Shown here: positions 8,860 to 18,071 of the stretch, in pieces
Position numbering within the stretch: the stretch's first letter is position 1
Layout: every line of letters starts with the position of its first letter
Source: a bacterium
GTDB taxonomy: Bacteria; Elusimicrobiota; Elusimicrobia; Elusimicrobiales; UBA9959
Assembly (NCBI GenBank): GCA_021811405.1
Contig: JAJZOZ010000009.1
Location: 1 to 35,406 of the forward strand
Direction of reading: 5' to 3'
Length of the DNA stretch: 35,406 nt
The notes under the pieces: generated by a model
The model's database searches: none
What the model saw: the letters and a program-made list of their open reading frames with translations, nothing else
What the model was told of the DNA's origin: nothing
Position numbers and translations under genes: made by a program

Positions 8860-9706
8860 GGCGCCTCCGGGCCATAAGGAATTTCACCATCCCCACCGCG
8901 TAAGCCTTTACGAACCCGGGGCAGGAGGCGGAATGCGGACAGGCGGAGCATACCCCGGCCGGCTTCACCCGCAGGCGCGGCTGGAAGTCCGCGCCGGACA
9001 CCTCTCCGGCCGGGCAGTGAAGGCCCAGCTCCTCCGCCACGCAGGGCGGCACGGCGCCGCCGGCCGGCAGCATGCACCTCAAGCCCAGCTTCCGGCGCAG
9101 GCCGGCTATGGCGGAAAGCGAGCGCAGGGCGGCGGCCGCGTCGGGGATCAGCCAGCGCCTGGCCCGGACGCGTTCGCAGTCCGGCTCCAGCAGCGAGAGC
9201 ACGATATCCTTCACGCCATGTTTCTTCCTCAGCTCCCGCACCAGGGCCGGCGCGGAGGACTGGTTGCCGGAATAGACAAGGAAATTGACGGAGGTCTTTA
9301 TTCCGGAGCGGCGCAGGTTCTTCAGCGCGGCGGCCTTTTTGGCGAAACCGCCCTTCACTCCGGCGAGAGCGTCGTATCTTTCAGGCTCCGATTCGAAGAA
9401 GCTGACCACCACTTCGTCCAAACCGGCCATTGCCAGCTCCCGCAGGTAATCGGCCGAGGCCAGCCTCAGCCCGTTCGTCAGCAGCGCCACGTACTTGCCG
9501 CCCTTCTTAAGCCGGCGCACGAGGCCGGGCAGGCCCGGATGCAGAGTGGGCTCCCCGCCGGTGATGTTGACACGCGCGTTCCCCGGGTCCGCGGCAAGCG
9601 CGGCGGCCCGCCCGGCGGCTCCGGCCGTCCGCTTCACGCCGCCGGCGTCGCAGAACAGGCAGTCCTGGTTGCAGCCGCAGGAAAGTACCAGGCGCGAGGT
9701 CTTCAT
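8852..9706 (-). CDS. Radical SAM protein
   Basis: MKTSRLVLSCGCNQDCLFCDAGG; VNITGGEPTLHPGLPGLV; LLTNG; C-terminal CSACPHSASCPGFVKAY. Start at 9706 overlaps the upstream stop at 9703. Confidence 0.9.
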   Translation of the reverse strand: MKTSRLVLSCGCNQDCLFCDAGGVKRTAGAAGRAAALAADPGNARVNITGGEPTLHPGLPGLVRRLKKGGKYVALLTNGLRLASADYLRELAMAGLDEVVVSFFESEPERYDALAGVKGGFAKKAAALKNLRRSGIKTSVNFLVYSGNQSSAPALVRELRKKHGVKDIVLSLLEPDCERVRARRWLIPDAAAALRSLSAIAGLRRKLGLRCMLPAGGAVPPCVAEELGLHCPAGEVSGADFQPRLRVKPAGVCSACPHSASCPGFVKAYAVGMVKFLMARRRRG

Positions 9707-10653
9707 CCGCCTCTCTTGCGCCGCTTCGGAGCGGCCGCGGGAGCCGCCGGGCGGCACGGGACGAACTCGCCCCACCCGAAAAGCTCCGGGTACTCGCGCC
9801 ACGGGCCCTCGCACCTGCCGAAGAAGGCGCACGACGGGCATTTCGGCCCCTTGGCCTTGCCCTCGTTCAGCCGGTATTTCCCGAAATCCTCTATGACGGT
9901 GCCGGCGTCGAAGATCTTCGTGCGCGGGATTATCGTCTCGGCCACGTATTCCTCGTAGCCGCCCATGAAGCAGTACGGTATGGCCTCGGTCATCACGCGC
10001 AGGCCCGCCGCCAGGCCTATGTCCAGCCCGTGCTTGACGAACGGCTCGATGACGGTCTTCTTCGGGACGAGCCACTTGGCGTTGGCGGCGGCGCTGCCGA
10101 GGATATGGACGAAGGCGAACTGGAACTGGTCCACGCCCAGCTTGGCCAGCAGCGCGGCTATGGCCGGGAGGTCCTGGGTATTGGGCTTGGTCACCACCGT
10201 GTTGGTGATGACGCGGAAACCGGCCTTCTTGAGGTTCATTATGCCGGTCACGGTCTCCTTGAAAGAGCCGGCGGCGCCGGTGAGGTAGTCGTGTATCTCC
10301 GCCCTGGAGCCGTGCAGCGCCGGGGAGGCCTCGGTGGCGCCGGCCGCGGCGGCGGCGCGGCAGAACTCCGGGTAGCGGAACATGCGGCCGTTGCTCTGTA
10401 TCTGGATGTTGCGGTAGCCGATCTTCTTCGCCTCGCGCACCACCCGCAGGAACTCCCCGTGCAGCGTGGGCTCCCCGCCGGTCAGGACCAGCTCCCTGCC
10501 GCCGTCCTCGTAGCCGCGCTTCAGCTCCCCGCGCAGCTGGGCCAGGGGCTTAGGCTGGTGCTTCTCGCGCTTCTTGCCCTGCACGCAGAACACGCACATG
10601 TTGTTGCAGCCGAAGGCCACCTTGAGATCTATCCTCTTCAACGGTCCGTTCAT
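9703..10653 (-). CDS. Radical SAM protein with C-terminal auxiliary Cys motif
   Basis: VAFGCNNMCVFCVQG; LVLTGGEPTLHGEF; LHGSRAEIHDYLTGAAGSF; CPSCAFFGRCEGPWREYPELFGWGEF. Confidence 0.9.
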   Translation of the reverse strand: MNGPLKRIDLKVAFGCNNMCVFCVQGKKREKHQPKPLAQLRGELKRGYEDGGRELVLTGGEPTLHGEFLRVVREAKKIGYRNIQIQSNGRMFRYPEFCRAAAAAGATEASPALHGSRAEIHDYLTGAAGSFKETVTGIMNLKKAGFRVITNTVVTKPNTQDLPAIAALLAKLGVDQFQFAFVHILGSAAANAKWLVPKKTVIEPFVKHGLDIGLAAGLRVMTEAIPYCFMGGYEEYVAETIIPRTKIFDAGTVIEDFGKYRLNEGKAKGPKCPSCAFFGRCEGPWREYPELFGWGEFVPCRPAAPAAAPKRRKRGG

Positions 10654-11861
10654 ATCAGGCTCCAGAGACGCGCCAGGCCCAGCTTGGCCAGCAGCAGCAC
10701 GTTGCCGCCGGACAGCGCCGCGGTCACGGCGAGGCCGGCGCCGATCCAGAAAGCGAAGGGGCGCACGTGGAAGACCGGCACCCCCACGTCGTCCGGGGAA
10801 TCGGCCGGCCGGCTCCTTACGTATTCCTTCAGGCCGGCCAGCTGCTCCGGGGTCAGGCCGTCGCGGTACCGGTCGAAGCCGTATTTCTCGGCGAGTTCGG
10901 GCTCGGCCTCGTGCAGCTGCCGCAGGTATTCCTCCGAGATTATCATGCCGGGTGCCAGGCTGTCCAGGCAGACGCGCCGCGTGCCGGAAAGCTTCAGGTG
11001 GCGGTCGGCCACGGCGTACAGGACGCCCCTGAACACCATGAACTGCAGGCTCATCGCGAAGCCGTAAAGCATCAGCTTGGCGAGGCTCAGCGTCCCCGGG
11101 TCCAGCCTGGAGGCGACGGCCAGCGCCAGCAGCCCGCCCAGCAGGACTTTCGGGCCGGCCTTTTCCGCCAGCGCGCCGGCGCGCCCGCCGAAAGCGAACA
11201 TCAGGATGAAGAGGATATTGCTGTTCACCTGGAAGCCGCCCCTGTTCACCCCGTTCCAGGCGGAGACGAAGCTGAACAGCAGCGCGCTGAAGGAGAACGT
11301 CACCAGCCTCCCCGGCTCCTTCGCCAGCCCGGCGGCCGCGGCGCGGGCGCCGGCCCAGCCGCGCCCGAAGGCGCGTATCGTGCCCTCGGAGAACAGCTGG
11401 CCCAGTTGTTCCCTCGCCATCTGCCAGAAATACACGGCGGCCGGCGGAACGAAGATGTTCACCAGGAGCGACATCACCAGCGCCACCGGCGTCCAGCTGG
11501 CGTAGGAGATCACCACCGGCAGCGCCGCGCAGAGCAGCGCGAAGAGCTTGGCGTCGCCGGCCGGCCAGACCGCGGTCTTCCAGAGTATGACGCCGGCCAG
11601 CAGCCCGAGGGCCGCGTTCTCGAGCAGGACCAGGTAGTACCTGTAGACGAAGAAGGGCTCCCAGAAGAGGCCGTGCAGGCCGTACCTGATGCCGGCCACG
11701 CTGACGGCCAGCAGTACCGCGGCGGCGGCGAGGACGGCCAGCCCTCCCCGGAGCAGGCTCTTGTTGCGTATCTTGCCGCAGAGGTCGTCCTCCCTGACCA
11801 CCCCGAGCAGCAGGACGGTCAGGTAGAGCGTCAGCAGCAGGCTTACGATCGGCAGGTACAT
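10650..11861 (-). CDS. Polytopic membrane protein, A24 (type IV prepilin peptidase / GXGD aspartyl protease)-like
   Basis: TM1 followed by VREDDLCGKIRNKSLL (D...KI-x-N), then TM segments and WPAGDAKLFALLCAALP (GDxKL). Long C-terminal extension ending in a further hydrophobic segment. Confidence 0.7.
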   Translation of the reverse strand: MYLPIVSLLLTLYLTVLLLGVVREDDLCGKIRNKSLLRGGLAVLAAAAVLLAVSVAGIRYGLHGLFWEPFFVYRYYLVLLENAALGLLAGVILWKTAVWPAGDAKLFALLCAALPVVISYASWTPVALVMSLLVNIFVPPAAVYFWQMAREQLGQLFSEGTIRAFGRGWAGARAAAAGLAKEPGRLVTFSFSALLFSFVSAWNGVNRGGFQVNSNILFILMFAFGGRAGALAEKAGPKVLLGGLLALAVASRLDPGTLSLAKLMLYGFAMSLQFMVFRGVLYAVADRHLKLSGTRRVCLDSLAPGMIISEEYLRQLHEAEPELAEKYGFDRYRDGLTPEQLAGLKEYVRSRPADSPDDVGVPVFHVRPFAFWIGAGLAVTAALSGGNVLLLAKLGLARLWSLI

Positions 11862-11864
11862 AGT

Positions 11865-12794
11865 CTAGCGCCCGAGTATCCGGTCCGCTATCGCGGCCGG
11901 GTCGGTGAACAGCGGGCAGAGCTCCTCGGACTTGTAGTAGACGTCCTTCTTGTAAAGCCCGGCGCAGATCCTCCTCAGCGTGCAGACGGCGCAGCGCTCC
12001 CCCTTGCCGTAGCTCCAGTCCTCCTGCACGATAAGCTCCTTCTCGTCGAGGAAATACGTGAGCCGGTTCTCTCCCTTCACTATCTTCCTGGTCTCGGTGG
12101 AGCAGTGGGCGAACTCGGCCATGAAGCAGAGCGGCACCCGCTCCACGCGGAACGTGCGCCCGCTGCCGGAGAGAAAGCGCATCGCGGCGGCCAGCGAGGC
12201 CTCGAAGCCGGCCAGCGTGGGTATGGTGTCCGGGAACTCCACCACGCGCTCCATACCCGGGTCCATGTTGTTGAAGACGAAATGCGAGATGAACGGGTAC
12301 TTAGAGCAGAGGAAGCGGACGGCCAGGTGCAGGTGGCCGGAGTTGTAGCGGTTGATGACGGTGTTGACGTTGACGGAGACCCCCAGCCTGCCCGCGTTCC
12401 CGAGGGTCTTGAAGAGGTTGGCCAGCGAGCCCTTGGTCCTGGAGAGGTGCTCCTGCAGCGCGGGCACGTGGGAATGTATGGAGACGTGCAGGTGCCTGAG
12501 CCCGGCGCCGCGCAGCCTGGAGAAATACCTGAAGTCGGCGGTGCGCTGGCCGTTGGTGACTATCCTGGGCTCCATGCCCAGCGTCCTCGCGTAGGCTATG
12601 AAGTCCGGCAGCTTCGGGTGCAGCGTGGGCTCGCCTCCGGTGAAGATTATGCCGGAGGCTTTGCGCTTCGCGTAGTCGCGCATCATCGCGCCGGCCTTCT
12701 CGGCGCTGATCACGCTGCCGTTGGAGGGATTGGAGCAGAACCGGCAGTTCTGGTTGCATTCCCTGGTCAGCTGAAGGTAGTATAGCTTCGCCAT
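11865..12794 (-). CDS. Radical SAM protein
   Basis: MAKLYYLQLTRECNQNCRFCSNPS; IIFTGGEPTLHPKLPDFI; VTNGQ; C-terminal CAVCTLRRICAGLYKK. ATG at 12794. Confidence 0.9.
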   Translation of the reverse strand: MAKLYYLQLTRECNQNCRFCSNPSNGSVISAEKAGAMMRDYAKRKASGIIFTGGEPTLHPKLPDFIAYARTLGMEPRIVTNGQRTADFRYFSRLRGAGLRHLHVSIHSHVPALQEHLSRTKGSLANLFKTLGNAGRLGVSVNVNTVINRYNSGHLHLAVRFLCSKYPFISHFVFNNMDPGMERVVEFPDTIPTLAGFEASLAAAMRFLSGSGRTFRVERVPLCFMAEFAHCSTETRKIVKGENRLTYFLDEKELIVQEDWSYGKGERCAVCTLRRICAGLYKKDVYYKSEELCPLFTDPAAIADRILGR

Positions 12795-12796
12795 GG

Positions 12797-13711
12797 TTAT
12801 AAAGCTCCGAGACCGCTGACGCCGTGTATCTCCAGGTATTCCGGCCAGACCCCGCCGCAGTACGCCCTGGCCCGGCAGCCGGAGCAGGGCGGCGGGAAGA
12901 CCTTCCCGGCCTCGTACCGGCGGCCGGTCCTGCGCAGCGCGGTCTCCACGCACCTCTCCGCGCGCCTGTGCCAGCCCCCGACGCAGAGCGGCAGGCCGCA
13001 GACCGGGTTGTTCACCGTTATCCCGCTCCTCTCCGCCCGGGAGAGCGCGGCCTCCACGAAGGGGGACAGCGCCGCGTAATCGGGCACAAGGCGGGGGTCG
13101 GACTTGGCGCGCCCCCGGGGCTGCACCACCGAGAGCGAGACCGTCCTTACCGCCGGGAAGCGCTTCGCGACGAAAGCCATGTACCCGGCCGCGCCGCGGT
13201 AATTGCGCGAGCACAGCACCGGGTTCAGTATGACCTCCAGCCCGCAGGCCAGCAGGTTGTCTATCCCCTTCAGGCAGAGCGCGTGCGAGCCGCGCACCCC
13301 GGTTATCCCGTCGTGCACGCGGGCCGAATGGCTGTGCAGCGAAACGAAGGCGCTGGTGGCCCCGGCCGAGGCCGCGGCGGCGGCCAGCCGCCGGTCCGCG
13401 AAGCGGACCGCGTTGGTCTGCACGTCCACCCTGGCCGCTTTCTTCGAGCGGTAAAGCTTTATCAGCGCCGGCAGCCCCTCGTAGAGCCCGGGCTCCCCGC
13501 CGCTGATCGAGATCCGCGCGCCGGGCCTGACCCCGGCCAGCAGCGCCGCCCTCATCGCGGCGCGCAGGACGCCGTCGTCGCGGCGCCGCTCCTCCGGCTG
13601 GCATTCCACGTTGCAGAACACGCAGTTCTCGTTGCACGCGTAGCCGAGCCTGACCAGCTCGTACGGGATATCCTCCCTCGGGTCCCCGCCTTTCCCGGCC
13701 TTAGAGCGCAT
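12797..13711 (-). CDS. Radical SAM protein with C-terminal auxiliary Cys motif
   Basis: VRLGYACNENCVFCNVE; ISISGGEPGLYEGLPAL; SLHSHSARVHDGITGVRGS; CSGCRARAYCGGVWPEYLEIHG. Confidence 0.9.
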   Translation of the reverse strand: MRSKAGKGGDPREDIPYELVRLGYACNENCVFCNVECQPEERRRDDGVLRAAMRAALLAGVRPGARISISGGEPGLYEGLPALIKLYRSKKAARVDVQTNAVRFADRRLAAAAASAGATSAFVSLHSHSARVHDGITGVRGSHALCLKGIDNLLACGLEVILNPVLCSRNYRGAAGYMAFVAKRFPAVRTVSLSVVQPRGRAKSDPRLVPDYAALSPFVEAALSRAERSGITVNNPVCGLPLCVGGWHRRAERCVETALRRTGRRYEAGKVFPPPCSGCRARAYCGGVWPEYLEIHGVSGLGAL

Positions 13712-14585
13712 GGAACTCCCCGTCCCCGTAGGTCTCTAGATATCTGGCGTACACGCCGCCGCAGACGGAAAGCTTCGCGCAGGCGCGGCAGCAGCGCAGC
13801 GCTTTTTTTTCGCGGTGGCCGTCCACGCAGCCGCCGCGGCGCTTCAGCATCTCGGTGCGCCGCATAGCGAACTCGCAGGCGCCCTCCGGCGCGCGCGGCA
13901 GGGCCGCGCAGAGCGGCACGTCCCAGAGGCGGAGGTTCTCCGGCCAGCCGCGCTCCGGGGCCAGCTCTTCCACCAGCCGGGAATACCTGACCGACAGCTT
14001 CTTCCAGTCCTTCAGCGCCCGGCCGAAAGGCAGCAGGCCGTGGAAGACGGCGTTCTTCAGCCCGCGGAGCGAGAGGAAGAAGTCCCTGAGCTCCGCCAGG
14101 CCGCCGATATTGAGCGCGTTCACGGTGGCGTTCACCGAGACCTGCACGCGGGAACCCTTGGGCCGCAGCGCCAGCAGGTTGGACAGGCCGCGCACGGTCT
14201 GCGCCCAGCTCCCTGGCACGCCGGTTATCGCGTCGTGCACTTCCGGCCTCGCCCCGTGCAGCGAGACGATGACCTCGCTGGCCCCGGAGGAGAGCAGTCT
14301 GGAGCAGTAATCCTTGTAGGCCAGCATCCTGCCGTTGGTTATCACGGAGACGCCGCTGCAGCCGAGCCGGGCCGCCTCCGCTATCAGGGCCGGCAGGTCC
14401 GGGTTCAGCGTGGGTTCGCCGGAGGTGAAGACCACCCGCCGGCCTTTCGCGGCGGCCGGCAGCCCCTTCACGGCGCCGCCGCCGCGGCGGCGGCCGCTCC
14501 AGGAAACGTCGGTGCAGAAGACGCAGTTGTTGTTGCACTCCCCGGAGGAGGCCGCGTACAGCGCTTTTCCGGCCGGTTTCGTCAT
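13701..14585 (-). CDS. Radical SAM protein with C-terminal auxiliary Cys motif
   Basis: MTKPAGKALYAASSGECNNNCVFCTD; VVFTSGEPTLNPDLPALI; SLHGARPEVHDAITGVPGSW; CRACAKLSVCGGVYARYLETYGDGEF. ATG at 14585. Confidence 0.9.
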   Translation of the reverse strand: MTKPAGKALYAASSGECNNNCVFCTDVSWSGRRRGGGAVKGLPAAAKGRRVVFTSGEPTLNPDLPALIAEAARLGCSGVSVITNGRMLAYKDYCSRLLSSGASEVIVSLHGARPEVHDAITGVPGSWAQTVRGLSNLLALRPKGSRVQVSVNATVNALNIGGLAELRDFFLSLRGLKNAVFHGLLPFGRALKDWKKLSVRYSRLVEELAPERGWPENLRLWDVPLCAALPRAPEGACEFAMRRTEMLKRRGGCVDGHREKKALRCCRACAKLSVCGGVYARYLETYGDGEFHAL

Positions 14586-15871
14586 GCGCTCCTCGCGGCG
14601 TTGAACATACGCTGCACCAGGTTCACCGCCCCGGCGAAGCCCAGGAAAGGCTCCGGCCGCAGCGCGTGGTAGCGGTAGGACGGGAAGCCCAGGTCCATGC
14701 CCGGCAGCCCCAGGAAGGCGGAGCGGCGGCCGACGCTGCTGGACACCAGCAGGTCGCAATGCCCGCCGGAGAACAGCCCCTCCACGGCCCGGGCGTAGGT
14801 CCCCGCCGGGAAATCCCTCAATACCGGCCTCCCCGGGAACGAGGCTTCGGCGGAGGCCCATTTCCCGCCGGAGCAGGTCAGGAAGACGCCGGCCACGCCC
14901 ATGCCCAGCTCCGCTGCGAAAGCGCAGAAGGCCCTGCCCAGGTACGGGTCCCCGGTGAAGCAGAGGCGCCTGCCGGCCAGCGCGCCGCCCACGGCAGCGC
15001 GCGCCGGCGAATGGGCGGCGGAGAGCTCGGCCGCTATCAGGGCGTCCGCCTTCGCCGCCGGCGTCCCGGCCGCGCAGGCCGCGGCCTTCAGCCAGGCGGC
15101 CGAGGCGGCCAGTCCCAGCGGCAGCTCCAGCTCGAGCAGTTTAGCCCCCGTCCTGCGCGCCAGCGTGGCGGCCGCCCCGCGCGCGTAAGGCAGCGAGATT
15201 ATCAGGCCGGCCTTCTCCGCGTTTTTCAAAGAGGCGTGATCTCCGCCGCCGGGCCACGCGCAGACCAGCTCCACGCCGGCCAGCGCCAGCATGCGCCGCA
15301 GCTCGGCTATGTTGCCGGTCTGGTCGCCCTCGTTGCGGTCCATGAAATGTCCTACTACGGCGGCCCTGCCGCGGCGCCCGGCGCCTTCTCTCAGCGGGAT
15401 GTCGGCGGCCAGCCTCTCCAGCGCCAGCGCGTAGCCGTCCAGGTAGTCGAGGTCCAGCGCGTTGGCGGCGACGCTCACCACCCTGGTGCCTTTTCGCCCG
15501 GTCAGGGAGGCCGCCAGCTTCCCGTAGTCCCGGCCGGTGAGCGTCATCACGGGCAGGGAGGAGAGCAGCACCGCGCCGGCGCGGCCGCACAGCGCGCCGG
15601 CCAGGGCCTCCGCGCCGGAGCTGTCGCCGGCTATTATCTCCCCGGAGTGGGAGCGGGTATGCAGCACGCGGCCGTCGCCGCGGCAGTCGAGCAGCGTGGA
15701 GAACAGGTCGTGCGAGCCGTGCACGCACTCGGCCTTGCGGGTCACGCAGTCCGTGCCGTCCACCACGGCGTAAGCGTCCGAGACGGCGTTGACCGCCAGG
15801 TAAAGGCCCGTCAGGAAGGACGGCGTGCAGCTCTCGCCCCGGTCCGGGGCTTCAGTTCTTTTTTCTGCCAT
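14582..15871 (-). CDS. Nitrogenase component 1-like protein (NifD/NifK/BchB/CfbD superfamily), set A
   Basis: Collinear with 27614..28885: PSFLTGLYLAVNAVSDAYAVVDGTDC / PAVYPYLLGAYACVNAVPGVTMLVDGPKC; VELVCAWPGGGDHASLKNAEKAGLIISLPYARGAAATLARRTG; GFPSYRYHALRPEPFLGFAGAVNLVQRMFNA. Overlaps the NifH-fusion CDS by 20 bp. Confidence 0.75.
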   Translation of the reverse strand: MAEKRTEAPDRGESCTPSFLTGLYLAVNAVSDAYAVVDGTDCVTRKAECVHGSHDLFSTLLDCRGDGRVLHTRSHSGEIIAGDSSGAEALAGALCGRAGAVLLSSLPVMTLTGRDYGKLAASLTGRKGTRVVSVAANALDLDYLDGYALALERLAADIPLREGAGRRGRAAVVGHFMDRNEGDQTGNIAELRRMLALAGVELVCAWPGGGDHASLKNAEKAGLIISLPYARGAAATLARRTGAKLLELELPLGLAASAAWLKAAACAAGTPAAKADALIAAELSAAHSPARAAVGGALAGRRLCFTGDPYLGRAFCAFAAELGMGVAGVFLTCSGGKWASAEASFPGRPVLRDFPAGTYARAVEGLFSGGHCDLLVSSSVGRRSAFLGLPGMDLGFPSYRYHALRPEPFLGFAGAVNLVQRMFNAARSA

Positions 15872-18071
15872 AGCTCGCGAAATCCGCCCCGCAGACCGCC
15901 AGGATGGTCTCCAGCGTCCTGCAGGCCCCGGCGAAGCCGGGCCTGAACATGTCCAGCGAGACCTGCGCCTTGCCGGCGTCGGAGACCCGGTAATCGCAGT
16001 TGAAATCGCTCCAGACGGCGGAGATGCCGGGCGCCGCCAGCCGGCGCCGCAGTTCGGCCTCGGTCGAGAAAGCCGAAGTCCTGATGCCGAGGGCGGAGAT
16101 CCGGCCCCGGAAACGGCCGAGGCTTTTCGCCTCGGGGGCGTAGACCAGCAGGTCCAGCCCGAAGCCGGCCTCGGCCAGGAAGCCGGCCGGCGGTATGCCG
16201 GCGGAGCGGGCCGGCACGAAGACCCGGTCCAGGTCGGCCTCGCCGGCCACGAAAGCTATCCTCTTGCCGGCAGCGCGCGCCTTCAGCGCGGCCCATTCGC
16301 CGGCCCTGGCCGCCATGGCCTTCCGCGCGGCTTCCCGAGCGGCCTTCTCCCGGCCCGCCAGCGCGGCGGCCTCCAGCAGCCAGGCCGCGGTGGCGGGGAA
16401 GCCGTAGGGCGAAGGCGGGCGCCTGAAAGACTTCTTCCAGCGCCCGCTGAAAGCGGCCTCCAGCCTGTCGTAGATGGACGAATCGCTCAGCAGGGCGCGG
16501 CCGGCCGACCTGAGGGCCTCCAGCGACTCCCCGTCGTATTCCGGCAGCATCCAGCGGGCCTTTACGCCCGCCGCGGCCAGTATGCCGTCCAGCTCGCGCA
16601 GCCCGGACCCGCCGTAGCCCAGCAGCAGCGCCGCGCCGGCGGGCAGGCGCGCGGGCTTCCGGCCGCCGCCCTTCGCGTACGCGCGCAGGAAGCCCATCAG
16701 TTCGCCGGGCACCGAGCAGCCGTCCAGGCAGGTGGAGCTGATCACCACCGGCACGCCGCTGGCCTTCTCGGCTTCCGCGGCCAGCTTCTGCACGTCCTCG
16801 CCCATCGCGTAGGGGACGCAGCCGTTCGTCATGAAGATGTAGTCGGGCCCGCCGCGGCCCAGGCCGGCGGCTATCTCGGCCACGCGGGAGCCGCTGCCCA
16901 TTATCACTTCCCGCGTGCCCAACGCGCTGGAGCTCCTGGAGGAGCCCTCCTCGCGGCGCAGCTCGCTGCCCGGCAGCAGACTGGCCGGGCCGCGCAGGAA
17001 AGGCACCTTCTCGCTCTCCTCCAGCCGCTCCTGGCCGTAGGCGCATTCCCTGTCCTCGTGGGCCAGGAAGGCCTGCCGGCCGGTATAGCGGACCAGGCCG
17101 GTGCCGGCGAAGACGCCCTCGGAGAAGAAGCGGCGCCAGCCGCCGCCGTCCGGCGGGGAGAGCTTGCGCGCGGGAGAGGAGACGGGGAAGGAGCCGGCCC
17201 CCGCCCCGGCCGCGGGGCAGGCCGCCGGAGCGGCGGGAGGCGGCGCCGCCGCCGCGGGCTTCTTCCGCCCCCGCCCGGAGAGCAGCGGCAGCAGTATCCT
17301 GCCGTCCACCGGGCGCGGCAGCCCGCGCGGCGGGTCGCCGGCGTCGAGGGCGGCCTTGATCTTCCTGACCGCGGCGGCGAAAGGCGAGCGCGGGGCCACG
17401 CGCACCACCGCGGCGCCGGCGGCCTCGGCCTCCCGGACGGCCGGGTCCGAAGGGCAGCGGGCCAGTATGCCCGCCTTGATCAGCGAGGCGAACTTGTCCA
17501 CCGCGCCTCCGCGGCCGCCGTCGGCCCCGTTGGCCACCAGCCCCATCAGGCCGGCGCCGCTGCCGGCGTGCACGGTCATGGCCCTGGCGATGTTGTTGGC
17601 GGCGTAAAGCGACATCAGGTCCTCTGAGACCACTATCAGCACCTTCCGCCCGAAACCTTTGCGCAGCGGCACCGCGAAGCCGCCGCAGACTATGTCGCCC
17701 AGCACGTCGAAGACCACCGCGTCGTAATCCGCGGCCACCTTCTCGCGGCCGGACTCCAGCAGCTCGAAGGTCTTCAGCAGGCCCATGCCGGCGCAGCCCT
17801 CTCCCGGCGCCGGGCCTCCGGCCTCCAGGCAGTCCACGCCCCTGCCGGTCCTGTAGATCAGGTCCTCCAGCGCCGGGCTGCCGCCGCGCAGCGCCTCCAC
17901 CACGGTGGGGATGCCCTCGCCGCCGGTCAGCAGCAGGGCGGAATCGCTCTTCGGGTCGCAGCCGACGTGCAGCACGCGCTTGCCCTCCAGCGCGTAGAGC
18001 TCGCTGAGGTTGGCGGCTATCGTGGACTTGCCTATGCCGCCCTTGCCGAGGATGACTATGCGCTCAGCCAT
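15852..18071 (-). CDS. NifH-like ATPase fused to nitrogenase component 1-like domain, set A
   Basis: N-terminus: VILGKGGIGKSTIAANLSELY (P-loop), GCDPKSDS, CAGMG, DVLGDIVCGGFAVPLR (both NifH cluster Cys), AANNIARAM. Ala/Pro-rich linker KKPAAAAPPPAAPAACPAAGAGAG. C-terminus: ECAYG, DYIFMTNGCVPYAMGEDVQKLAAEAEKASGVPVVISSTCLDG and a component-1-like tail. Confidence 0.85.
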   Translation of the reverse strand: MAERIVILGKGGIGKSTIAANLSELYALEGKRVLHVGCDPKSDSALLLTGGEGIPTVVEALRGGSPALEDLIYRTGRGVDCLEAGGPAPGEGCAGMGLLKTFELLESGREKVAADYDAVVFDVLGDIVCGGFAVPLRKGFGRKVLIVVSEDLMSLYAANNIARAMTVHAGSGAGLMGLVANGADGGRGGAVDKFASLIKAGILARCPSDPAVREAEAAGAAVVRVAPRSPFAAAVRKIKAALDAGDPPRGLPRPVDGRILLPLLSGRGRKKPAAAAPPPAAPAACPAAGAGAGSFPVSSPARKLSPPDGGGWRRFFSEGVFAGTGLVRYTGRQAFLAHEDRECAYGQERLEESEKVPFLRGPASLLPGSELRREEGSSRSSSALGTREVIMGSGSRVAEIAAGLGRGGPDYIFMTNGCVPYAMGEDVQKLAAEAEKASGVPVVISSTCLDGCSVPGELMGFLRAYAKGGGRKPARLPAGAALLLGYGGSGLRELDGILAAAGVKARWMLPEYDGESLEALRSAGRALLSDSSIYDRLEAAFSGRWKKSFRRPPSPYGFPATAAWLLEAAALAGREKAAREAARKAMAARAGEWAALKARAAGKRIAFVAGEADLDRVFVPARSAGIPPAGFLAEAGFGLDLLVYAPEAKSLGRFRGRISALGIRTSAFSTEAELRRRLAAPGISAVWSDFNCDYRVSDAGKAQVSLDMFRPGFAGACRTLETILAVCGADFASYGRKKN

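Noticed and set aside
17150-17300. Assembly frameshift creating an artificial NifH-D fusion
   Set aside because: The frame is continuous with a plausible Ala/Pro linker and no internal stop; not accepted as artefact from the sequence alone, though read-level verification is still needed.
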